A stretch of DNA of 64,000 bases from Sporolactobacillus sp. THM19-2 (lineage in GTDB: Bacteria > Bacillota > Bacilli > Bacillales > Sporolactobacillaceae): positions 186,001 through 250,000 of the forward strand of contig NZ_SEMC01000003.1 of the NCBI RefSeq assembly GCF_004153195.1. Reading direction: 5' to 3'. Shown here piece after piece: positions 37,096 through 45,700 of this stretch. The notes below the pieces were generated by a model. The model saw nothing but the letters and a program-made list of their open reading frames with translations, did not search any database and was not told the origin of the DNA. Made by a program: the position numbers and the translations under genes. Position 1 is the stretch's first letter. Each line of letters begins with the position of its first letter.

Positions 37096-38385
37096 TCATG
37101 AGTAAGTATAACGGGATACAGCCTGGCGCAAATCTTCAGCGTTCTTTTCCAGATCCGTAGCCAGCGTCGACAGCTGTTCCATTCCGGCCGTCTGTTCTTC
37201 GATTGAAGCCGTCACTTCCTCGGTGCCGGAAGCCGTCTGCTCACTGATCTCTGAGACGCCGTCTATGTTCTGTTTCATTTGCCGGATCCGCTGAATCATT
37301 TCATGGATGGCGCCAACGATTTCTTCAATCCGCGCATTGTTTTCCGATACGGCTTTTGCCGTCTGCCCGGCCTCTTTTTCAAAATCGGCAACTACACCAA
37401 ACTGTTCTTCAAGCACTTTACTGGTATTTCCGGCAAAAGCGACCGTATCCGCCGTATCTTTCTGAATCCCGGTCATTAATTCCGACACCTCTTTAAGGGC
37501 ACGGTCAGTCTGCTCAGAAAGCTTGCGCACTTCATCGGCAACGACAGCGAAACCCTTCCCCTGCTCGCCGGCACGTGCGGCTTCAATTGCGGCATTCAGT
37601 GCCAGGAGATTCGTCTGTCCGGCGATATCTGAGATCGTCTCGATGATCGAACCGACATTTTTCGAACGCCCTTCAAGCGAACGGATCGCTGAAATTATAT
37701 CTGCTGTTGCGCCGATGGTTCGCTCGGAATGCTTGCGCAGCGCCGCAACAGACTTTTTGTTATGATCCGATGCTTCAAGCAGGACTGCAGCGCCCTTTTT
37801 CAATTGATCGGTATGCTGCCCGATGTCCCCGGTATAACGTTCCAGTTCTTCAGCTGCCTGGCCTGTTTTGCTCATCAGTTCCGCCTGGTTGGACGCGCCG
37901 GATGCAATTTCAGACATCGCAGATCCGATTTCACCGGCCGATGCCGTATGCTCTTCGCTGTTCGAGACGAGCGTCTGCGAAGCATCACCGACTTTTTCCG
38001 CGACCTGGTGAATATGGGCAAGCATCTTCTGATGACCGGTGAGCATCCTGTTGACGAGATCGCCCAGCTCCTCCAGTTCATCGCTGCCCTTCAGCGAAGC
38101 ACGGACGCGCAGATCGCCTGCTTCCGCAGCTTCCACTGTCTGTTTCAGCTGATGAATCCTTTGATTATAAAAGCGGAAAACCAGACGGAGCACCAGAACG
38201 CTTGCAACCAGCGTCAGAACAAGCAGTACAGCAGCCTCAGGTACTTTGTCATACCTCCCAAGCAAAAAAAATATCAGGGCAAGCCCCGTAAACGCAGCCA
38301 GAAGCAGGATCAGGAGGATCACCTGCCTGACATGCTTTTTCTCTGACCGGGTGTTCACTGCATGATTCGGCTTTTCAGAAGACAT
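37096..38385 (-). CDS. methyl-accepting chemotaxis protein without large periplasmic sensor
   Basis: A 429-residue receptor with two close hydrophobic spans (about 22-42 and 50-72) separated by only a few residues, then HAMP and a complete signalling domain ([38 protein letters not shown]). With no outside domain it may sense membrane state or an intracellular signal. The start at 38385 is required by the promoter: transcription should begin near 38432, so the longer frame opening at 38448 cannot be used. It precedes the other receptor gene in one operon. Confidence 0.9.
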   Translation of the reverse strand: MSSEKPNHAVNTRSEKKHVRQVILLILLLAAFTGLALIFFLLGRYDKVPEAAVLLVLTLVASVLVLRLVFRFYNQRIHQLKQTVEAAEAGDLRVRASLKGSDELEELGDLVNRMLTGHQKMLAHIHQVAEKVGDASQTLVSNSEEHTASAGEIGSAMSEIASGASNQAELMSKTGQAAEELERYTGDIGQHTDQLKKGAAVLLEASDHNKKSVAALRKHSERTIGATADIISAIRSLEGRSKNVGSIIETISDIAGQTNLLALNAAIEAARAGEQGKGFAVVADEVRKLSEQTDRALKEVSELMTGIQKDTADTVAFAGNTSKVLEEQFGVVADFEKEAGQTAKAVSENNARIEEIVGAIHEMIQRIRQMKQNIDGVSEISEQTASGTEEVTASIEEQTAGMEQLSTLATDLEKNAEDLRQAVSRYTYS

Positions 38386-38438
38386 ATTTCCGATCACCCT
38401 TTCCCATTCAGGCCGACTCATCAACCCTCTCAATCTCG

Positions 38439-38466
38439 TTATCGGCATCTTTTTTGAAAATCTTTA
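38439..38466 (-). promoter_or_regulatory. sigma-D promoter of the chemoreceptor operon
   Basis: Minus strand TAAA (38466-38463), 16 bp, GCCGATAA (38446-38439), a single mismatch from the sigma-D consensus. It lies at the end of the upstream VanZ-like gene. Confidence 0.85.
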
Positions 38467-38477
38467 TTTTAATCAGG

Positions 38478-39011
38478 CTAATGGTTTCCGAGATGCGGAT
38501 TCCTCTGATATCCGCTCCCGGTATACAGCAGTCTGAAATAGATATCCAGCAAAAAAACGGCAATCATAGCCAGCACCATCCCCGCCAGATCAAAAGTAAA
38601 CGCATCAACGAAATGGCCGGTTCTTCCCGGGATAAAGGTCTGGTGCCATTCATCAAACATGGCATAGCACAGGGCTACGGCCGGGCCGCACAGGTAAGAG
38701 AGCAGACGCGGCATAACCGTCGTCATCAGCATATTAATCAGCATAAATGTAAGCAGGGCATATTCTGCGACATGGCTCGCCTTACGTACGGCGAATTCAA
38801 AAAAGGCATAGGGATTATTTGTCGTGACCAGCACCCCGTCATACATAAAGTCAATATGCGGGAAGGTCTCCGCCGTCCATTCAAAATGTGCCTTTAAAAA
38901 AGGCTGTAAATTCTGTTCTGAGTAAGGCATAGACGAGCCTCTGTAAATACTTGCGATGATTAGAGCGGAGAGAATCAACCAGAACAGGAAAGCTCTTCTG
39001 TTTTTTAACAT
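38478..39011 (-). CDS. VanZ-like membrane protein
   Basis: A 177-residue VanZ family protein with four or five hydrophobic spans. Family motifs are the KASHVAEYALLTFML segment and DEWHQTFIPGRTGHFVDAFTFDLAG. The family is linked to low-level teicoplanin resistance in enterococci, but most members have unknown function. The ATG at 39011 has GAGGAGG upstream; the longer open frame to 39161 reads through a family 1 repeat and is not supported. Confidence 0.85.
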   Translation of the reverse strand: MLKNRRAFLFWLILSALIIASIYRGSSMPYSEQNLQPFLKAHFEWTAETFPHIDFMYDGVLVTTNNPYAFFEFAVRKASHVAEYALLTFMLINMLMTTVMPRLLSYLCGPAVALCYAMFDEWHQTFIPGRTGHFVDAFTFDLAGMVLAMIAVFLLDIYFRLLYTGSGYQRNPHLGNH

Positions 39012-39069
39012 CAATGACACCCTCCTCTGAAGGTCTGCAGTGCCCTGAAAGAGTCCGGCCCTGCAAATG

Positions 39070-39217
39070 GATTTATCCCGCATGAACGGGCGGTAAGATC
39101 TCCACCTCAAAGTTATGAGGGGAAACGAACATACCCAGGCGGGGCTGCCCGATGGGGTCAACGAACAATCAGTGGGGGATGAAGAGAACCCCCACTGATT
39201 GAAGTCTCACTTTATTT
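39070..39217. repeat. structured interspersed repeat, family 1, copy C
   Basis: Same ends and hairpins as the copies at 21123-21427 (TTTATCCCGCAT at the start, GAAGTCTCACTTTAT at the end). The right arm of the first hairpin is shortened (GGCGGGGCTGCCC). It lies just upstream of the VanZ-like gene. Confidence 0.85.
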
Positions 39218-39357
39218 CTCAATTATAGCGCAAAAAGAAGAGAGATTTGTAGTTTTTTTTCATCGGTACGTCTTCGTGAACTTTCTCTGAAACTTTTTTC
39301 CCCGATCCTGCAGGTTCAGACCGGACCAGGAACACGGAGCAGCGGTTGTAAGGCTAA

Positions 39358-39392
39358 AGGAAAGGGGACCCTCTCAGACTGAAAGGGTCCCC
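39358..39392 (-). terminator. terminator after dsdA
   Basis: Minus strand GGGGACCCT and AGGGTCCCC form a 9-bp stem, followed by TTTCCTTT, right after the stop of dsdA. Confidence 0.8.
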
Positions 39393-39399
39393 GCAAGCG

Positions 39400-40731
39400 T
39401 TAAACCTGTTGATAATAAGTCTTCCATTCTTCCGGCGGCACCATGCCGCCTCCGGTCGCCCAGAATAAATGCATGGCCTGATCTGTTTTCCCCGTCAGGC
39501 GATGATCCGACAGATACTTTTGTCCGGCTTTCGTTCCAAACAGCAGCTCCGGACCGATCAGACCGGCCGCAGCTGAAGGCTCAATCCGGTGCCCTTCTGT
39601 ATCCCAAAGGCTCTTCAGGTATTGAAACAGACGCCGGTCGTCAATAGTCATGCACCCGGATATCAGGTGTCCGGCCGCTTTACCGACGAGTGCCGACGGT
39701 TTCGGTACCGCCAGTCCGTCCGCCGCGGTCTGGTTATCCAGACCGAAATCTTTTACATTCACCTGATCATCAAGCCCCGTCATCAGCCCAAGTAAAAAGC
39801 ACGGCGCGTGCGTCGGCTCGACGAAGAAGGCGTGGACATACGTGCCGAACGCCTGCTTTAGTCCGAAGGTGACGCCTCCCGGTCCGCCGCCGACACCGCA
39901 GGGCAGATAAACAAAAAGCGGGTGATGCGCATCCACCTTTATCCCGGCGGCATCAAACTGCTTTTTCAGGCGCATGCCGGCCGTCGCATAACCGGCAAAG
40001 AGATCCTTTGAGTTCTCGTCATCGATAAAATGGCCGTACGGATCAGACAGCGCCTTTTTCCTGCCTTCGCGGATTGCAACACTGTAATCGTCCGGATATT
40101 CCCGGACCATCGCGCCCTTCTCCCGCAGCAGATCCTTCTTCCACTGCCGGGCGTCATGTGACATATGAACCGTGGTCCGAAATCCGAGCTTTGACCCGAC
40201 GATACCGATGCTGAGGCCCAGATTGCCTGTTGAGCCGACAGCAAGCGCATACTTCGAAAAAAAGCGGCGAAAATCCGGATGTGCCAGCTTCGCATAATCA
40301 TCTGTCTCGGACAAAAGACCGGCGTGGACCGCCAGCTGTTCAGCCGTCTTTAAGACTTCATAAATCCCGCCACGCGCCTTAATCGATCCCGACACCGGCA
40401 GTTCACTGTCCGCCTTCATCATCAGGCGCCCGGGTATTGGGGTACCTGATGACGCCTCCAGCCAGTCTCGCATCTTCGGCACAGGGTAAACAGGCGATTC
40501 AATCAGTCCGTGCGCGGCCCGCGTCTCCGGAAAAGCGGTTTCCAGATACGGCGCGAACCGGCGCAGCCGTGCTTCCGCTTCCGTTACATCGGACGCCGTC
40601 ACAACACCTCTTCCGGTTTCGCCATACCGCGGATTGAGCCATAAGATCTCCTTTTTATCTATTACGGGCTGAAGATCCGGGAGTTCCCTCAGCCACTGCG
40701 CCAGACTTTTTCCGGCTATTTTCTCCGCCAT
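39400..40731 (-). CDS. dsdA: D-serine ammonia-lyase (dehydratase)
   Basis: A 443-residue PLP enzyme of fold type II that converts D-serine to pyruvate and ammonia. The PLP lysine lies in LPVSGSIKARGGIYEV at about residue 118; the phosphate-binding stretch is AVGSTGNLGLSIG; LPCGVGGGPGGVTFG is the Gly-rich loop typical of DsdA. Length and order match the family. A 25-bp gap separates it from the upstream PLP gene, so they are probably one operon for amino-acid breakdown. Confidence 0.93.
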   Translation of the reverse strand: MAEKIAGKSLAQWLRELPDLQPVIDKKEILWLNPRYGETGRGVVTASDVTEAEARLRRFAPYLETAFPETRAAHGLIESPVYPVPKMRDWLEASSGTPIPGRLMMKADSELPVSGSIKARGGIYEVLKTAEQLAVHAGLLSETDDYAKLAHPDFRRFFSKYALAVGSTGNLGLSIGIVGSKLGFRTTVHMSHDARQWKKDLLREKGAMVREYPDDYSVAIREGRKKALSDPYGHFIDDENSKDLFAGYATAGMRLKKQFDAAGIKVDAHHPLFVYLPCGVGGGPGGVTFGLKQAFGTYVHAFFVEPTHAPCFLLGLMTGLDDQVNVKDFGLDNQTAADGLAVPKPSALVGKAAGHLISGCMTIDDRRLFQYLKSLWDTEGHRIEPSAAAGLIGPELLFGTKAGQKYLSDHRLTGKTDQAMHLFWATGGGMVPPEEWKTYYQQV

Positions 40732-40756
40732 CGGCCAGCCTCCTCAGGGCGTCGTA

Positions 40757-41938
40757 TCACAATCCGGCCTGTTTAAACGCCTGTTTCAGATCGGCGATCA
40801 AATCCTCTGCATTTTCCAGGCCGACACTGAATCTGAGAAATCCATGTTCTCTGAAAATCTCAGGGTAATAATCTTTCCGTTCATCATCCGGTCCGATGTA
40901 AACAATCAGGCTCTCATCATGACCGAGTGACACGGCAGAAATGATCAGTTTCAGTGAATTGACAAATTTATTATTGGTCTCAACATCTGCATCTAGTCCG
41001 AACGACATCATACCGGAGTACAGGCTCATCTGCCGCTTCGCCAGTTCATGCTGCGGATGGCTCTTCAACCCGGGATAACGGACAAAAGTCACCGCCGGAT
41101 ACGATTCGAGAAATTCAGCCACCTTTTGCGCCGTCTCACTGTGCTGCTTCATCCGAAGCGGAAGCGTGACCACACCACGCATAATCAGCCAGGCGTTGAA
41201 CGGGCTGATCGCCCCACCGAGATTGACCATTGCCTGGGCCTTAATCTGGTCGATCAGTTCTTTCCGCCCGATCACGGCGCCGCCCATCGCGTCACCGTGC
41301 CCGTTAATGTATTTCGTCAGACTGTGAATGACCAGATCAGCACCCAGATCAAGCGGATGCTGCAGATACGGCGAAGCAAACGTACTGTCCACGGAAAGAA
41401 GGGCGCCCGCTTTTTTCGCGATTTTCGCAATCGCTGCAATGTCACTGATCCGCGTCGTCGGATTACCCGGGGTCTCCAGATGGATCAGTTTCGTATTTGG
41501 CCGGACCGCAGCACGGATCTGATCCAGATCGGACGTATCGACAAGCGACACCTCCACCCCATACTTATCCGGGTAGTATTCATTTAAAAGCCGGTATACA
41601 GCAATATAGGAAACATCTGTGCAGATGACATGCGAGTTTTTATCAAGAAAAGTGAAGAACACACCGGCCAGTGCCGCTACACCGCTGGCCAGGACGACGC
41701 AATCTTCCCCGCCTTCGATCGAAGCCAGACGCTCCTGCAGATAAATTTGATTCGCCGATGTCGTCCGTGTATATATCAGATTATTCGGATCACTCCAGTT
41801 GATCGTTGAGGCATCATCCGGCAGTCTGTAACTGTTTGCCATCGTAATCGGACGCCGGATCGCCCCCGTCTCTTTATCAATTCCGTTTCCCACATGCACG
41901 CAGCGTGTCAGAAATCCCTGACTGTTATCGTCTGCCAT
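40757..41938 (-). CDS. Cys/Met metabolism PLP-dependent enzyme (cystathionine lyase/synthase-like)
   Basis: A 393-residue enzyme of the trans-sulfuration family (fold type I). It shows YTRTTSANQIYLQERLASIEGGE, the PLP-binding VDSTFASPYLQHPLDLGAD and the catalytic Lys in VIHSLTKYINGHGDAMGG at about residue 205. The exact reaction (cystathionine gamma-synthase, beta- or gamma-lyase, or methionine gamma-lyase) cannot be read from sequence alone. The ATG at 41938 follows GGGGGAAGA. dsdA follows directly. Confidence 0.85.
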   Translation of the reverse strand: MADDNSQGFLTRCVHVGNGIDKETGAIRRPITMANSYRLPDDASTINWSDPNNLIYTRTTSANQIYLQERLASIEGGEDCVVLASGVAALAGVFFTFLDKNSHVICTDVSYIAVYRLLNEYYPDKYGVEVSLVDTSDLDQIRAAVRPNTKLIHLETPGNPTTRISDIAAIAKIAKKAGALLSVDSTFASPYLQHPLDLGADLVIHSLTKYINGHGDAMGGAVIGRKELIDQIKAQAMVNLGGAISPFNAWLIMRGVVTLPLRMKQHSETAQKVAEFLESYPAVTFVRYPGLKSHPQHELAKRQMSLYSGMMSFGLDADVETNNKFVNSLKLIISAVSLGHDESLIVYIGPDDERKDYYPEIFREHGFLRFSVGLENAEDLIADLKQAFKQAGL

Positions 41939-42069
41939 CTTTCTTCCCCCTCAGCTTCAAATTTTCTATGTATTCTTCATTGTTATTAATTTTATGATAA
42001 GCCGCACTTTTCCAGACGTCAATCCAATTCACAGTATTTATATCATATTTGTAAAATTTAATGAAAAAA

Positions 42070-42138
42070 GGGTCGACCGACAAGTCACAGTCGACATCAG
42101 AGGTTTCGTTTTTCTGAATCTTTTTCCGCAAAAATTGA
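42070..42138 (+). repeat. interspersed repeat family 2, copy C
   Basis: ACAAGTCACAGTCGACATCA followed by GAGGTTTCGTTTTTCTGAAT and TTTTTCCGCAAAA matches the copies at 24257 and 26170. Confidence 0.7.
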
Positions 42139-42144
42139 TTCTCA

Positions 42145-42190
42145 TAAAAAAATACCGCCGGATCCGTTTCCTGATCGAACCCGGCGGTGT
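42145..42190 (-). terminator. terminator, possible end of the CRISPR-side transcript
   Basis: Minus strand ACCGCCGGGTTCGATCAGG and GATCCGGCGGT form an 8-bp GC-rich stem followed by ATTTTTTT. It is the first strong minus-strand terminator downstream of the CRISPR array. Confidence 0.8.
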
Positions 42191-42216
42191 TTCAAATGTC
42201 CGCGTAATCGAACGCT

Positions 42217-42486
42217 TCAATTTCTGTTATGCCAGTCCGCCCAGAGAATTCTGCAATTGCGGCAGGTCTCCTGCAGAGCATGAACAACCGACTCCTGCCT
42301 GCGGTTGCTGCGATATATATTCAAAAACAGACGAGACATCCGTAAGCGCTTCTCCCATTTTTTCATGGAAGCCATCATTCCTTTGGTGTAAAAACTTTCC
42401 CTTTTATTATAGACCCTAGAATATTCATGGCCCGCGGTATGAACTTTACTTGTCGTTGAGCCACCAAGGTTTACAGCGATTTTCAC
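42217..42486 (-). CDS. short open frame between CRISPR trailer and terminator, unknown
   Basis: An 89-codon frame beginning with GTG (KIAVNLGGSTTSKVHTAG) and ending LWADWHNRN, rich in Lys, Arg, Tyr and Ser. It has only a weak AGGTGA three bases before the start, but it ends just before a strong terminator. I recognise no domain. It may be a remnant of a mobile element linked with the IS1380 fragment next to it, or not a gene. Confidence 0.3.
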   Translation of the reverse strand: MKIAVNLGGSTTSKVHTAGHEYSRVYNKRESFYTKGMMASMKKWEKRLRMSRLFLNIYRSNRRQESVVHALQETCRNCRILWADWHNRN

Positions 42487-42507
42487 TTTTCACCTGAAAA
42501 GTGAAAA
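42480..42507. repeat. perfect 13-bp palindrome at the edge of the IS fragment
   Basis: TTTTCACTTTTCA and TGAAAAGTGAAAA with a CC loop. It lies at the likely outer boundary of the truncated insertion sequence. Confidence 0.6.
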
Positions 42508-42733
42508 AAGGAAATGAAAAAGGAGCTCATTCCTTGTATGCTTAAGTTAAGCGAAACCAAACATACAGGGGGCTCCTCATATGTCCAGTGTAAAGGAATC
42601 AACGTTCCACTTCAATAAAAAGATTAAGGCCAGTTTCTCAGGCGGCGCGCTTTCTTCCGATTCCGGCTTATTACTTTATCGAGAATTCGATTTAAAGATT
42701 ATATCCTCATCAACTACCGGGTCAAGCACGCAA
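42493..42733 (+). mobile_element. truncated IS1380-family insertion sequence, left end and transposase N-terminus
   Basis: The ATG at 42581 opens a frame that begins MSSVKESTFHFNKKIKASF and continues GGALSSDSGLLLYREFD. This is the conserved N-terminus of IS1380-family transposases. Homology stops after about 40 residues, near 42699; the frame then runs into the first CRISPR repeat and ends in it. The rest of the roughly 430-residue protein is absent. GGGGGCTCC before the ATG is a plausible ribosome site. The fragment lies head-on against the oldest end of the array. Confidence 0.75.
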
Positions 42734-45700
42734 CTTTATATCCCACTTCGTTCAGATTAAAGTAAGCAAAAGACAACATCGCATTCACATTATCCATCTT
42801 TATATCCCACTTCGTTCAGATTAATGGGGTGAATGAAGCGGCTGTACCGGCTGCGGTAGTCGCATTTATATCCCACTTCGTTCAGATTAAAGAGCGTTTG
42901 CTCATTGCATTCAGCATTTGAATCATTTATTTATATCCCACTTCGTTCAGATTAAAGAAGAGCATTCCAGAAGATGGGCCAATACATCATCATATTTATA
43001 TCCCACTTCGTTCAGATTAAAGGAGACAGGGCGCGACCTGCTCGCTAACTTTGCACTATTTATATCCCGCTTCGTTCAGATTAAAGTATGAAGTGGCAGT
43101 CGTCCAATCTTTTCTCTATCTCATTTATATCCCACTTCGTTCAGATTAAAGGGGCGTTTTATCGGTAAAAGATGGGACGGGGCGACTACATTTATATCCC
43201 ACTTCGTTCAGATTAAAGGGTACCTCCGCTTGCATTGAAATCAACAGCAAAGTAAAATTTATATCCCACTTCGTTCAGATTAAAGGAGCAGACGGGCGAG
43301 TATCGAGAACCCGCCATGCACATTTATATCCCACTTCGTTCAGATTAAAGGCATCCACAGGCAACAGGGACTGGAAAACAAATTGCAGATTTATATCCCA
43401 CTTCGTTCAGATTAAAGGCATATCAGCGGAAAATACACGACCATTATTTATTACATTTATATCCCACTTCGTTCAGATTAAAGGCAGATCATCCCGGTGG
43501 GCTTCTTCGTATTTTCTAATTTATATCCCACTTCGTTCAGATTAAAGATTTTGCCAGACAGTCCCTTTGCAGATCTTCAATTATTTATATCCCACTTCGT
43601 TCAGATTAAAGAGTTATTGCACATCATTTCTAATTTTTGCTTTACCATTTATATCCCACTTCGTTCAGATTAAAGGATGTGATCAACGAATTGATTAATC
43701 GCTCTTTTTAATTTATATCCCACTTCGTTCAGATTAAAGTCTCTTTCATTTTACTTTATTTCTTTATATTGACAAAATTTATATCCCACTTCGTTCAGAT
43801 TAAAGGCCTAACTTGCAAGAAGTACCTTTACGTGATTCACAATTTATATCCCACTTCGTTCAGATTAAAGCGGCGACCAGACGGCCGGAGAACTTCAGAA
43901 TTATGTATTTATATCCCACTTCGTTCAGATTAAAGAAACCATTGTTTCCGGCCGCAAGTTCCATCTCGACATATTTATATCCCACTTCGTTCAGATTAAA
44001 GTTTGTTAAAAATTCATCAAATAAAATGGTCGTAACACGATTTATATCCCACTTCGTTCAGATTAAAGCGTGAAAGCGCCGAACTGTTTATAAAAAAGAT
44101 TATTGAATTTATATCCCACTTCGTTCAGATTAAAGTGTTAGCCCGAACCTTGACCATGTTTCGATATGATATTTATATCCCACTTCGTTCAGATTAAAGC
44201 TGATAGTATACGAGTATCGGGTCCCTACTTTGCCATTTATATCCCACTTCGTTCAGATTAAAGGCCGCCTGCGGGATCCATAAATCGACGCTGTACGAAA
44301 TTTATATCCCACTTCGTTCAGATTAAAGAACGTATCCAGAGTGTGCCATAGTGTACTATACTAATTTATATCCCACTTCGTTCAGATTAAAGAATGGATT
44401 TGCGAGGGCAGGTTGAGGAGTTTATATACATTTATATCCCACTTCGTTCAGATTAAAGGTAAGCAATAACACGAGGCAAGGCGTCCCACGTCTATTTATA
44501 TCCCACTTCGTTCAGATTAAAGGATAGCATCACGCCTTTTATGCAGGCTCTTTTTTAAATTTATATCCCACTTCGTTCAGATTAAAGAGACCCGGAGCAC
44601 AAGAACCAGTTTTTAATCGATAAGATTTATATCCCACTTCGTTCAGATTAAAGTACGATAAAAAGCATCAATCTATTCTAAAGGCTCTCACATTTATATC
44701 CCACTTCGTTCAGATTAAAGAGCAGTGCGCAGAGCGCGTTGGATGCATATAACAATAATTTATATCCCACTTCGTTCAGATTAAAGCCCAGGTGGATTTA
44801 GAGCAATAAACGCAGATACAGATTTATATCCCACTTCGTTCAGATTAAAGTCATCTATTAACCAAAACGCCGAGGACATCCAGACAAATTTATATCCCAC
44901 TTCGTTCAGATTAAAGGGATTACGTCACAGGCGTTTTGGCGGCGGCATACACATTTATATCCCACTTCGTTCAGATTAAAGGATTAGTTCCGTGAGCGAT
45001 CTGTCAGCGATCAGAAACTATTTATATCCCACTTCGTTCAGATTAAAGTGCTCTCCGCTGTCCGGTAGGGCAGAGACAAAACCATTTATATCCCACTTCG
45101 TTCAGATTAAAGGCAGTCCGACATCGCAGGTAAAGCCGATGCAACGTATTTATATCCCACTTCGTTCAGATTAAAGAAATGACCGATAAGCAAAAAATAA
45201 TCGTTGTTGATAAATTTATATCCCACTTCGTTCAGATTAAAGAGAGCAGAGGAATAACAATATTCTGACAATAAGCGATTTATATCCCACTTCGTTCAGA
45301 TTAAAGAGTTTGCTCGCAGAGAGAGAGGCGATCATCGCTGATATTTATATCCCACTTCGTTCAGATTAAAGGCTTATTTTTTCATTGATAAGGTAAGCGA
45401 TAGCATAATTTATATCCCACTTCGTTCAGATTAAAGTGTTATTCAGTCCGGATACATTGACACGTCGGATTCTATTTATATCCCACTTCGTTCAGATTAA
45501 AGGGTGGAAGGAATTGGGCATTAGAAACCGCAATTTCAAATTTATATCCCACTTCGTTCAGATTAAAGGGTGGAAGGAATTGGGCATTAGAAACCGCAAT
45601 TTCAAATTTATATCCCACTTCGTTCAGATTAAAGTGTTATTCAGTCCGGATATATTGACACGTCTGAAACAATTTATATCCCACTTCGTTCAGATTAAAG

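Noticed and set aside
39012-39161. N-terminal extension of the VanZ-like protein by 50 residues
   Set aside because: It reads through an interspersed repeat and a strong ribosome site supports the ATG at 39011.
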